This document shows, piece by piece, positions 24,450 to 31,077 of a DNA stretch of 49,498 nucleotides; positions within the stretch are counted from its first letter, which is position 1; the number at the start of each line of letters is the position of its first letter. The notes beneath the pieces are model-generated. The model worked only from the letters and a program-made list of their open reading frames with translations, had not been told where the DNA came from and did no database searches. The stretch covers positions 1 through 49,498 of the forward strand of contig NZ_JASLGE010000006.1 of the NCBI RefSeq assembly GCF_030150285.1, given 5' to 3'. The stretch comes from Pseudomonas sp. Lineage in GTDB: Bacteria; Pseudomonadota; Gammaproteobacteria; Pseudomonadales; Pseudomonadaceae. A program made the translations under genes and the position numbers.

Positions 24450-24914
24450 TTAGGCCGTTGCCGGTGCATTCGCAGCTTGTTTGGTTGCGCCGGCTTCAGG
24501 TTCAGCCTTGGGTCGGGCCTGATACACCAGTTGCCCATCGACTTTGATCCAACTGATGAACAACAACCGGGCCTTCAGGCTGACGCCGGTTTTTCCGGCC
24601 TTGTCGCCACGGCTGTAGCGGAACAGATCGGTCCACAGATCGCCGAGGCGAAAGCCCATCAGCACCTTGTGGCCCTGATCGACAGCTTCGGCATAACGGT
24701 TGACCAATTGCTGGGCCTCGGCACCGCAGACGGTGACATCGAAGTAGCGGTACTCCGGTGCCTCGGTCGGGCCGTTGAGTGCGGCGATGGTGCAGGCCAG
24801 AAACGCCTTGCCGCGGCTGGGGGTGACCTCACGGATACGGTTGAGGTAACCCAGACCCTGAGTGTGCAGATCGAAGTAGGTCGCCTCGCTGGCGACGGCA
24901 GATGAGTGGGACAT
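24450..24914 (-). CDS. STY4534-type ICE replication protein (DUF3577)
   Basis: 154 residues. DUF3577 proteins are regular members of the replication block of PFGI-1-type ICEs. Motifs: TYFDLHTQGLGYLNRIREVT, GKAFLACTIAALNGPTEAP, YRYFDVTVCGAEAQQLVNRY and VLMGFRLGDLWTDLF, ending in an Ala-rich tail. The fold may be OB-like (single-strand binding), an inference from the beta pattern. AGGAG precedes the ATG. Its leader carries RNA copy B. The topoisomerase gene that usually follows DUF3577 is not present. Confidence 0.8.
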   Translation of the reverse strand: MSHSSAVASEATYFDLHTQGLGYLNRIREVTPSRGKAFLACTIAALNGPTEAPEYRYFDVTVCGAEAQQLVNRYAEAVDQGHKVLMGFRLGDLWTDLFRYSRGDKAGKTGVSLKARLLFISWIKVDGQLVYQARPKAEPEAGATKQAANAPATA

Positions 24915-25006
24915 GACAGTCTCCTGGTTCGATAGGACATGAACGTGGAGACGCCCCGTCGGGACGTGGCCCCACGGGTCGGATGCCAGCGCTGGACTGG
25001 CGGGGA

Positions 25007-25074
25007 GGATCAGCGCGTTGGCGCCGTGGCCTTGAAGATCGGGGCCACCTGGGTATGTTGCCGAGCGAGTCGGC
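25007..25074 (-). ncRNA. radC-type RNA leader motif, copy B
   Basis: Leader of the DUF3577 gene. P1: GCCGA/TCGGC (25060-25074). P2: GTGGCC/GGCCAC enclosing the GATCTTCAA loop (25026-25048). P3: GCGC/GCGC around CAAC, then TGATCC. Relative to copy A, one P2 base pair changes from U-A to C-G on both sides, preserving pairing. The motif ends 93 bases before the start codon; a further inverted repeat, GACGCCCCG/CGGGGCG-like, lies between. Confidence 0.75.
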
Positions 25075-25289
25075 GGAACATGGCGTCAGCGTGGCCCGGT
25101 GACCGTCGCGCTGCGCGGATCAATGTGCAGTGCGTTGTGCCCCGGTTTCACCTAAGGAGCATGTAAGCGAAACCTCGCAGGTGCAATGTCTCGACCAGTT
25201 GAGCGGACAGGCCCGTATCGGTGGACAGGGATGCTCTCCTGGATGGACGTCATGAGGGACAGCCCCCAACGGGAGATGTCCCGTCGGGG

Positions 25290-25682
25290 CTACCAGCCGC
25301 TGTAGTGGATGAGCAGGTGAGCGAGCAGGGTGCGTCGTTGCGAATCCAGCAGGCCGAAGTCGGCCAGGCCGCGGACGCCGACTCGCTGCAGCAGGCGTCC
25401 CCCGGTCTCATCATTGTAAAAGCTGACCAGCGCGGCAATGAAGATCTGCTCGCCATGGCTCATTGCGCCAATGGCTGATTCGATCAGTGGGACATCAGGG
25501 CACAGGTCCCACTTGCTGCGGACCATGTTGATGTCGCTTCGGCGCTCGATACCGAAGTAATGCGGCCCGGCGAGCAGGATGGCCTTCTTCCAAGCCTGGA
25601 AGAACTGCTCCGGTGCCAGGGTTTGCTGTTGATGGGCGTTGATCAGGTCCGAGAGTGCAGACTCTGGGATTTGTGGGGGCAT
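25290..25682 (-). CDS. Conserved ICE hypothetical protein
   Basis: 130 residues, soluble and helical, function unknown. Recognisable blocks are ALAPEQFFQAWKKAILLAGP-like near residue 20, MVRSKWDLCPDVPLIESAIG and MSHGEQIFIAALVSFYNDET in the middle, and LADFGLLDSQRRTLLAHLL at the end. GGAGG precedes the start by nine bases. RNA copy C occupies its leader, putting it in the same regulatory set as the DUF3577, radC and higBA genes. Confidence 0.6.
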   Translation of the reverse strand: MPPQIPESALSDLINAHQQQTLAPEQFFQAWKKAILLAGPHYFGIERRSDINMVRSKWDLCPDVPLIESAIGAMSHGEQIFIAALVSFYNDETGGRLLQRVGVRGLADFGLLDSQRRTLLAHLLIHYSGW

Positions 25683-25760
25683 GGTGAGGAACCTCCAATC
25701 AGTGACGGCGGTGGGCCGCTGGAAGGGATGGGTGCCTGTGAGGTGTGCGGACAGGCCGTT

Positions 25761-25834
25761 GGATCAACGCGGCGGGTGCCGCGTCGTAGCCTTGAAGATC
25801 GGGGCTACCTGGGCAGGTGCCGAACGGGGTCGGC
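25761..25834 (-). ncRNA. radC-type RNA leader motif, copy C
   Basis: Leader of the 25290-25682 gene. P1: GCCGA/TCGGC (25819-25834). P2: GTAGCC/GGCTAC around the GATCTTCAA loop (25786-25808). P3: CGCGGC/GCCGCG around four bases, then TTGATCC. P2 differs from copy B by one compensated pair (G-C to A-U). P3 is longer than in the other copies but pairs perfectly. Confidence 0.75.
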
Positions 25835-25928
25835 AGTGCTGGGGGTAGCGTGGGCCTGTGCCGAGGATGTGTGCAGCAGCAATCCGCTGCTGGAGGCAGC
25901 CGTTTTTAAGGCTCCCCGTTGCTCTTGG

Positions 25929-26831
25929 TTACGCAGTAGGGAACACCAGCAGGTCATGGGCCGTGCAAATCAGACGCTGGTCGTCGACATGAAACAGTGA
26001 CGGTGTCTGTGCATCTTGCGAGCCGATGAAGAACAGATAGCTACGGGTCTTGGCCTTGCTCTTGCTGGCGGCCATGTTCTCTTGGCGAGCTGTTTCGAGT
26101 TCGTTTTTAAGCCGGGACCGTGCCGTGTTTGACCATTCGGTCCAGCTCACGACGACGCTGTAACACACCAGTTTTCCCTCAATCCACTCGCCTGCATTGA
26201 GCGGGATAGTCAAGTGCTCGATCCTCTCTTCGGCGGCGGTCCATGCCAGCTCCGCATAGAAAACGCGTTGTTGGGTGAACTGCTCGAAACCCTTTGAGCG
26301 CAGCTTCTTGAAGACAGTCTGGTAGGTCGTAGTGTCAATGCCATCAATATGCAGCGACAACTGGCGATCGAATGGGAAGCGCAGGAAGGACTTGCAGATG
26401 GGGCGAATGCTGTTGGCGGGGCGACGCCCTGCGGGGCGCTGCTCCGTGTTGCCTTTGGACGTGTTACGACCGTCGGCCTGTGCTCGTAGCTCGCTGGGTA
26501 CAAGCTCAGGATTCACGATCTGGCGCGTATCGACCAGTTGCAGGCGCGCCGGTGAGAGGCCGGGTGATGTTTCCAATTCCTGCTGAACACTGGCTTTGCT
26601 GCCACGCTCGATGATGGCCTCTTCGGCCGCCACGTCGCAATCGGCCCCGTGCGAACTCCTGACCTGGAAATGCGCCCTTACCAGGTTTTCAGGGCGAAAG
26701 GCGCGCGGAAAGGCCTGCACCTCGCAATTGTGGCCGGGGCATTTGTACCCGTAAGTGTCAACATGATCGAGCAGCTTGAGATCATCAGCTTCGACGATCT
26801 TCAGGGTTTTGCAGTCGCGGGCGGCATCCAT
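25929..26831 (-). CDS. Protein with CoiA-like zinc-finger N-terminus
   Basis: 300 residues, not firmly recognised. Near residues 28-66 it has YKCPGHNCEVQAFPRAFRP, then VRAHFQVRSSHGADCD: paired Cys plus His-x-Phe and His-x(4)-Cys, the layout of the metal-binding region at the front of CoiA-like (competence/nuclease-related) proteins. Middle: SFLRFPFDRQLSLHIDGIDT and YQTVFKKLRSKGFEQFTQQR. C-terminal: a basic Lys/Ser-rich segment and SYLFFIGSQDAQTPSLFHVD. No catalytic nuclease motif can be pointed to. GGAG lies ten bases before the ATG. It has its own transcription unit ahead of the DUF3577 group. Confidence 0.55.
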   Translation of the reverse strand: MDAARDCKTLKIVEADDLKLLDHVDTYGYKCPGHNCEVQAFPRAFRPENLVRAHFQVRSSHGADCDVAAEEAIIERGSKASVQQELETSPGLSPARLQLVDTRQIVNPELVPSELRAQADGRNTSKGNTEQRPAGRRPANSIRPICKSFLRFPFDRQLSLHIDGIDTTTYQTVFKKLRSKGFEQFTQQRVFYAELAWTAAEERIEHLTIPLNAGEWIEGKLVCYSVVVSWTEWSNTARSRLKNELETARQENMAASKSKAKTRSYLFFIGSQDAQTPSLFHVDDQRLICTAHDLLVFPTA

Positions 26832-26944
26832 GTGGTGAGTGCTCCGGCAGGGGTCAAGGAGAACAGCGCGTAGGGCTATTAATCCCAGATACTACGTGAA
26901 GATTTTTCTCTGCCCAAGCGATCACAGCTTCCGCTGACGGGTTG

Positions 26945-26977
26945 TATAAAACGCCCCCAAGCCTGAGCGAGGGGGCG
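26945..26977 (-). terminator. Intrinsic terminator of the higBA operon
   Basis: On the minus strand CGCCCCC and GGGGGCG pair across a 12-base loop, and the stem is followed directly by TTTTAT. It starts eight bases after the higA stop (26985), in the right direction to end that transcript. Confidence 0.8.
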
Positions 26978-26984
26978 GTAGGAC

Positions 26985-27269
26985 TCACGCCAGTTGCAGT
27001 CGCGCAATCGACGGATGTTCGCGGTGCTGTGCCTGCCACAGATCGTAGGCAGCTTGCTCGGCCAGGTACTGCCTGGCACTGCCCAGACCGGCCAGTTCCA
27101 GCCGGTAGGCCAGGTCGGCGGAGATCGCCGCATGGCCGTGCAGCACGGTGGACAGTTGGCCGCGCGAGTAGCCCAGGTGCCGGGCCAAGGCCGCGAGGCT
27201 CAGGCCGATGGCGGGTAGCACATCCTCGCGGATGGCTTCACCCGGATGAGGCGGGTTGTGCATGAGCAT
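26985..27269 (-). CDS. higA: HigA-type antitoxin
   Basis: 94 residues. Xre-type helix-turn-helix of the HigA family: NPPHPGEAIREDVLPAIGL, SLAALARHLGYSRGQLSTVL and the HGHAAISADLAYRLELAGLG recognition region; the NPPHPGE start is diagnostic. It neutralises the RNase toxin HigB and represses the operon. AAGGAGG is followed by TTG ATG ATG CTC ATG; the second ATG (27269) has the best spacing of six, with 27272 and 27263 as alternatives. It lies 11 bases after the toxin gene and just before a strong terminator. Confidence 0.85.
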   Translation of the reverse strand: MLMHNPPHPGEAIREDVLPAIGLSLAALARHLGYSRGQLSTVLHGHAAISADLAYRLELAGLGSARQYLAEQAAYDLWQAQHREHPSIARLQLA

Positions 27270-27280
27270 CATCAACCTCC

Positions 27281-27559
27281 TTAGTGATAATCAAGGTAAT
27301 CGACCAGATCGACATCGGTGCCGTGGAAGCAGAACACCACACGCCAGTTGCCCGAGACACTGACCGACCAGTAGCCGGCATAACGCCCCTTGAGCGGGTG
27401 CAGGCGGTTGCCGGGGCGGTCCATGTCGAGTGGTGCTTGCGCCACGTTGAGTGAGGCCAGCAGGCGCAGCAGGCGAGCAACATGGTCGGCACGTACGCCT
27501 GATGGATCACCACGCAGGTGCAGGGCTTTCAGGCCTTTGTGCCTGAAACGCCTGATCAT
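27281..27559 (-). CDS. higB: HigB-type mRNA-cleaving toxin
   Basis: 92 residues. RelE-superfamily toxin in the HigB order (toxin first): IRRFRHKGLKALHLRGDPSG, then VRADHVARLLRLLASLNVA, LHPLKGRYAGYWSVSVSGNW and RVVFCFHGTDVDLVDYLDYH. The RHKGLK start, GxWSVSVSGNWR and DYxDYH ending are the family signature. It cleaves mRNA on the ribosome when HigA is lost. No SD precedes the ATG; instead a promoter with an embedded palindrome ends ten bases upstream, and the ATG overlaps the stop of a 20-codon frame. Confidence 0.85.
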   Translation of the reverse strand: MIRRFRHKGLKALHLRGDPSGVRADHVARLLRLLASLNVAQAPLDMDRPGNRLHPLKGRYAGYWSVSVSGNWRVVFCFHGTDVDLVDYLDYH

Positions 27560-27618
27560 ACGGGGATGAGTGTAAGGTCTAGCCTTACACTGTTCAAGCA
27601 AGGACGGATCGGTGGCAT
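27556..27618 (-). CDS. Possible 20-codon leader peptide coupled to higB
   Basis: A short frame (MPPIRPCLNSVRLDLTLIPV) starts at 27618 with AGGAG seven bases before it and stops at 27556, overlapping the higB ATG as ATGA. It lies downstream of RNA copy D in the place where the other copies have their gene. It could couple higB translation to long transcripts that include the RNA leader, or be the stub of a gene displaced by the higBA module. The higB promoter lies inside it, so coding may be incidental. Confidence 0.35.
   Translation of the reverse strand: MPPIRPCLNSVRLDLTLIPV
27569..27597 (-). promoter_or_regulatory. higB promoter with palindromic operator
   Basis: Minus strand: -35 TTGAAC (27592-27597), 17-base spacer, -10 TACACT (27569-27574). 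A perfect inverted repeat, GTGTAAGG and CCTTACAC with a 5-base centre (27570-27590), fills the spacer and covers the -10 box, so bound HigA would exclude polymerase. The predicted start of transcription is only a few bases before the higB ATG, giving an almost leaderless mRNA. Confidence 0.7.
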
Positions 27619-27670
27619 GGTGCGGCTCCTGCGAGCAATGGCGCCGGGGCAGGCGCGTGGGACGGGGCGG

Positions 27671-27737
27671 TCGGCACGGGTTGTGCGGCGCAGCGTTGAA
27701 GACCTCGGCTGCCTGGGCGGTTGCCGAAAGGCTCGGC
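27671..27737 (-). ncRNA. radC-type RNA leader motif, copy D
   Basis: P1: GCCGA/TCGGC (27723-27737). P2: GCAGC/GCTGC around a loop with GGTCTTCAA (27690-27712). P3: GCAC/GTGC (27674-27686). The ACCGCCCAGG linker between P1 and P2 matches the other copies. This is the most divergent copy, yet each helix still pairs. It precedes the 20-codon frame and higBA rather than a core ICE gene. Confidence 0.65.
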
Positions 27738-27807
27738 GAACGCCAGGTCAGCGTGCAGAAAAGAAGCGCGGCAAGCCCTCGCCAATCCGGTGCTGCTCCG
27801 CTCCGGA

Positions 27808-28137
27808 TTAACCGGTGCCCAGGACCGTGATCAATCGCTCGCCGATCCAGCGCAAACACGGCACGGCCATGCTGTTGCCGATGGCCTTGTAGCGCGGTCC
27901 GTCCGGGCAGTCTTGCGGCAGGCGTCCGCGCCAGGTGATGCGTGTGTAGTCACGCGGGTTGCCATGGTTGGAGGTCTGCGGGTAGTAGTGAGCCAGTACC
28001 GCACAGGGGAACGAATCAATCTCGGCAAACCAGGCGGCTTGCAGCCGCAGCGCGTGCCAGGCGATGCTGACGGCTTTGATGCAGCTGCACACGCTGCCAT
28101 AGCGCAGGTCTGGCTCAGGCTTCGCCCGCAGGCTCAT
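27808..28137 (-). pseudogene. Internally deleted C5-cytosine methyltransferase remnant
   Basis: 109 codons, open from an ATG at 28137 that overlaps the ssb 3' end by 23 bases. The first 60 residues match the N-terminus of Dcm-type enzymes (RYGSVCSCIKAVSIAWHAL, then AAWFAEIDSFPCAVLAHYYP). The last 40 match their C-terminal motif X region (CPDGPRYKAIGNSMAVPCLR, then WIGERL). Everything between, including the PCQ catalytic loop and target-recognition domain of a protein normally several times longer, is missing, and the SAM-binding SGIE is altered to SCIK. The frame stayed open, but activity is not possible. Confidence 0.8.
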
Positions 28138-28531
28138 GATCGGCAGGCTTAGGGGCAGGTGGCTCAGCGGGCTGTTGCAGCACCACCCGCGCCAGCCGAT
28201 ACGGCAGGATCGCCACACGCCGGGCCTCGATCTTGAAGGTCACGCGGGGCTGCTCGTCGCGGTCTTCCCATTCTTCGCGCACGGTGCGGCCATCGACCAA
28301 CACGCGCATGCCTTTGTGGAACAGCGCTTGCCAGTGCTCGGCCTCGGTGTGCCACAGCTCAACCGGGGCCCAGAAACCGCCGCGGTCCTCGTAACCTTCG
28401 CGGGTCGGGACCGGGTTGTCGAAGTAGACGTTGAGCCGCAGCAGACGCCGCGGCTCGGCGTTGTCGCGGGGGAATTCGCGGTAGTCGGGCGGTGAACCGA
28501 TATTGCCCTCGCCGATGAAGTAGGTGCTCAT
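28115..28531 (-). CDS. ssb: Single-stranded DNA-binding protein of the ICE
   Basis: 138 residues. OB-fold SSB: MSTYFIGEGNIGSPPDYREF, LLRLNVYFDNPVPTREGYED, then GGFWAPVELWHTEAEHWQAL and HKGMRVLVDGRTVREEW. It is shorter and more divergent than chromosomal SSB and lacks the acidic DDDIPF-type C-terminal tip, ending instead in a Pro/Ala/Glu tail. It should coat the transferred single strand in the recipient or during ICE replication. The ATG overlaps the DUF3158 stop. The methyltransferase remnant begins inside its 3' end. Confidence 0.85.
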   Translation of the reverse strand: MSTYFIGEGNIGSPPDYREFPRDNAEPRRLLRLNVYFDNPVPTREGYEDRGGFWAPVELWHTEAEHWQALFHKGMRVLVDGRTVREEWEDRDEQPRVTFKIEARRVAILPYRLARVVLQQPAEPPAPKPADHEPAGEA

Positions 28532-28995
28532 GGAGCCTCCGCGGCAGGATTGTCCTGGCGCTGTTGGTGGATGCGCTCAGCGTGGGCCAACTGGTCGGCC
28601 GTGCGTTGCGCCAGTTGCGCCAGGCAGTGGGTCAGGCTGATCTGGGCGTTGAGCAGTACGCGTTGGCATTCGAGCTGGTACAGGGTTGGCACCAGGGCTG
28701 AAGGTGTGCCGGGAGCCAGCAGCAGGGCCTGCCACTGCGCCACGCCCATGGCTGCACGATCGACCCGGCGCCAGCGCAGGAACACCGTACCCGCCGAGGT
28801 GGCCTGGCGGCTCAACTGCACCGGCAACAGGTGCAAAGGCGAAATACGGGCGCGGGTCAGGGTGACGGGCAGGGCCTGCTGGATCAGCTCATCACGCCCC
28901 GCCAGGCAGGCCTCGGCCAGCGCCAGCAGTTGCCCCTTACCTTTGAAAAGGCCTTTTAGGGAGGCCATCTGTTCCAGCGGGCTCAAGGTGTGCAT
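28528..28995 (-). CDS. DUF3158 family ICE protein
   Basis: 155 residues. Member of the conserved replication block of PFGI-1/ICEclc-type elements. Blocks: LSPLEQMASLKGLFKGKGQL, TRARISPLHLLPVQLSRQAT, TVFLRWRRVDRAAMGVAQW and a helical end (CQRVLLNAQISLTHCLAQLA). No enzymatic motif is visible and the role is unknown. The start overlaps the PFL_4669-family gene by 13 bases and the stop overlaps ssb, so the three are co-translated. Confidence 0.8.
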   Translation of the reverse strand: MHTLSPLEQMASLKGLFKGKGQLLALAEACLAGRDELIQQALPVTLTRARISPLHLLPVQLSRQATSAGTVFLRWRRVDRAAMGVAQWQALLLAPGTPSALVPTLYQLECQRVLLNAQISLTHCLAQLAQRTADQLAHAERIHQQRQDNPAAEAP

Positions 28996-29744
28996 GGCGG
29001 CACCGGTTCTGATCTGACTTCGTCCAACGCTTCGGTCGCATTCGGCACTGGCGCAGCATTGCCCTGTCCGTTTGGCCCAGGGTGCCGTAACAGTGGGGCG
29101 TACCGCGCACGGTGGCTGCCGTCTAGGATGGGCTGTGGCAGTTCGCCGAACTGCTCGCGGGCGTGCAGCGACTTGGCGTTGCCGGCGGCGATGTCACTGC
29201 GGCTGACGCCGCTGGTGCGGTACGTCTGGACCAGGCTGAACAAACTGCGCAGCACATGCGCGCCATCCTCCAGCCAGCGTTCCAGGGTGGGTGGGTCGAT
29301 CAGGGCCGTGTGCTGGGCCAGCAGGGCGCGCCGGGCCAGTTCGTCGTAGTCGGCCAGCAGGTACAGGGCCAGAAAACCCAACGGCGCATTGAACGTGACG
29401 GGCAGTTGCACGGGGGCGAGGTTGAGGTTGTCGCCCAGATGCAGGGCGGCCGGGGCTTGGGTCAGGGCGTCGCTCAGTTGCGCACGCAGGTCGAGCAATT
29501 CGGCACGGGCGGTGTCGAGCTTGGCTTCGATGCGCAGCAGCCAGGCATCGGCGTAGGGGTCGTCCTGGGCCGCATCGCGATGGATGCGGTTGACCTGCGC
29601 CACAAACCCGTTCAGCCCCAGAATGCCGTGCAGATGCCCGGACGGCAGACGGCCGTGCCACAGGCGTATGGCATGGTGGGTGTGCAAGGTCAGCTGCATC
29701 TGGCTGCGCAGGCTGCCGAGCGGGGCGTGGGTGGGCAGGGCCAT
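28983..29744 (-). CDS. ICE protein, PFL_4669 family
   Basis: 253 residues, TIGR03761-type. Soluble protein of the ICE replication block with motifs SQMQLTLHTHHAIRLWHGR, GLNGFVAQVNRIHRDAAQDD, PYADAWLLRIEAKLDTARAE and APLGFLALYLLADYDELAR. A small domain at the end (TSGVSRSDIAAGNAKSLHAR) is typical. Relatives with AcaB-like folds exist in IncC-type elements, so a DNA-binding regulatory role is possible but not shown. A palindromic operator candidate (29869-29885) lies 125 bases upstream of the ATG. Confidence 0.8.
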   Translation of the reverse strand: MALPTHAPLGSLRSQMQLTLHTHHAIRLWHGRLPSGHLHGILGLNGFVAQVNRIHRDAAQDDPYADAWLLRIEAKLDTARAELLDLRAQLSDALTQAPAALHLGDNLNLAPVQLPVTFNAPLGFLALYLLADYDELARRALLAQHTALIDPPTLERWLEDGAHVLRSLFSLVQTYRTSGVSRSDIAAGNAKSLHAREQFGELPQPILDGSHRARYAPLLRHPGPNGQGNAAPVPNATEALDEVRSEPVPPCTP

Positions 29745-29868
29745 GGGCTAAAGGCTCACACAACAATCGAGACCACAGGCTGGCAAGCCGTGCAGGCGTT
29801 GTCTGTGGGCAATGGGTGCGAGGCATTGCCCGGTTTGCAGCCCTCCTGAAAAATCCGCCCAGTTGAAT

Positions 29869-29885
29869 TTATGTCAGTGACATAA
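29869..29885. promoter_or_regulatory. Perfect 17-base palindrome, operator candidate
   Basis: TTATGTCA and TGACATAA flank a single central base, in the 178-base gap between the STY4528-type gene stop and the PFL_4669-family start. The symmetric, gap-free form is typical of a site for a dimeric repressor. The spacer contains no gene. Confidence 0.5.
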
Positions 29886-29922
29886 GTCGTCAGTGGACGT
29901 TGCTGGAACAACTCGCCGGGGT

Positions 29923-31074
29923 TTAGGGGATGCCGAGCAACGTACGCAGTTCGGTCAGATGACGGCGCGCGCTGTCCAGCCGCGCTTGTCGCTCTTCGGC
30001 TGACAGCGGGGGTGGCTGCGCCGGTGACGGTGCGCGTGGTACGGGCTTGGCTTTGGCCTGCGCGGCCCAGGGGTGGAAGTCCCCGCGCAGGGCTTTTTGC
30101 AGGATGCCAAACAGGTATGCCTCGGGGCGTTGCACGCCGCCAGCCTCGCAGCGCAACTGCCACTCGTCCAGCACCGCCTGGCGCAAGGCCGGGTCGACTT
30201 GCTGCAAAGTGACCAGCGCCGCGCTGCGCTCTTGTGGGCGCAGCAGCAAAAAGCGGGGTGGCAAGGTGGGTGCATTCGTTTCGTTCGCGCGCGATGTACT
30301 AAAGCTTTTACTAATACCCAATACAGTACTAGGGACCTGCTTCGGATTCCGAAGGCAGGCGGATTCCGGGGCTGTCAGACCTGCTTCGGAATCCGAAGCA
30401 GGTAAGGTGATTTCGGAATCCGAAGCAGGTCGTACTTCGGAATCCGAAGTAGGTTCGGCGTCGAGAAGGGGCATCAGCGACAATGGAGGTGTCGCGTGTT
30501 CATGGTGGTTTACCAGCCAGTCGGCCAGACGTTGCAGGGGCTCTGACAAAGGGCGGGTGGTCAGCAGCGGATCTTCGGCCAAGGCTTTCAGTGCGTCATA
30601 GGCCACCCACTGCACCGCCTTGCTGGCATGGCACAGTGACTGGCTCAGCAAGGTCAGGTAATCGCTGTCCAGGCGCAGCGCATCGGGAGGCGTCAACGGC
30701 GCTTCGTGCAGGACATACAGATTGCCCTGCCACAGGCCGTCCTCGCCAGGTCGGCGCCGCTGTGCCAGGCTGAGCCAGCGGGTCAGGCGCAACACGCTCA
30801 GTGCCCGCGCTACAGTCTCGCAGGAGGCCTGCGCCGCACAGGGCGAGGTCGTCAGAAAGGGACGCAGGCGTTCGTAGGTGGGCAAGGTCGTGATGCCGTC
30901 GCCGTTAAGCAGCAGGCGGATCACCTGCCAGGTATTGCGCTCCAGCGGCGACAGGCGACGGTCCAGCAGCAGTGCCCTTGGTACGCAGTCGTGAGGTTGG
31001 CCACTGTAGACAAAGTGGTCGCGCTGTACCGGCCGAACCGGCGCCGTGTCGGGCGGCGCGGGACGGCGGCCCAC
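29923..31074 (-). CDS. STY4528-type ICE replication protein
   Basis: 383 residues. Member of the STY4528 pathogenicity-island replication family. The first 130 residues hold a winged-helix-like region (LSPLERNTWQVIRLLLNGDG, then SCETVARALSVLRLTRWLSL), as in plasmid initiators that bind repeated sites. The middle (about residues 210-260) is low in complexity, with repeated S-D-S-E units, and is encoded by a palindromic DNA array. The C-terminal part (ERQARLDSARRHLTELRTLL) is helical. It begins with GTG at 31074, immediately after the DUF2857 stop, with only a weak SD. Confidence 0.75.
   Translation of the reverse strand: MGRRPAPPDTAPVRPVQRDHFVYSGQPHDCVPRALLLDRRLSPLERNTWQVIRLLLNGDGITTLPTYERLRPFLTTSPCAAQASCETVARALSVLRLTRWLSLAQRRRPGEDGLWQGNLYVLHEAPLTPPDALRLDSDYLTLLSQSLCHASKAVQWVAYDALKALAEDPLLTTRPLSEPLQRLADWLVNHHEHATPPLSLMPLLDAEPTSDSEVRPASDSEITLPASDSEAGLTAPESACLRNPKQVPSTVLGISKSFSTSRANETNAPTLPPRFLLLRPQERSAALVTLQQVDPALRQAVLDEWQLRCEAGGVQRPEAYLFGILQKALRGDFHPWAAQAKAKPVPRAPSPAQPPPLSAEERQARLDSARRHLTELRTLLGIP
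30290..30452. repeat. Palindromic repeat array with AT-rich neighbour; oriV candidate
   Basis: Four near-identical palindromes lie in the STY4528-type gene. Unit at 30380-30402 is perfect: CCTGCTTCGGA, one base, TCCGAAGCAGG. Related units are at 30336-30359, 30412-30429 and 30433-30451, with a degenerate one at 30359-30372. In the last unit, paired bases change on both sides (TACTTCGGA/TCCGAAGTA). Immediately beside the array, 30290-30332 is rich in A and T, unlike the surrounding GC-rich gene. Repeats beside an AT-rich segment in an initiator gene resemble a replication origin. Confidence 0.5.
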
Positions 31075-31077
31075 AGC

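Noticed and set aside
30336..30451. Regular repeats suggesting a CRISPR array
   Set aside because: Units are palindromic, spaced irregularly by only a few to about twenty bases, lie in the STY4528-type reading frame, and no cas genes are present.
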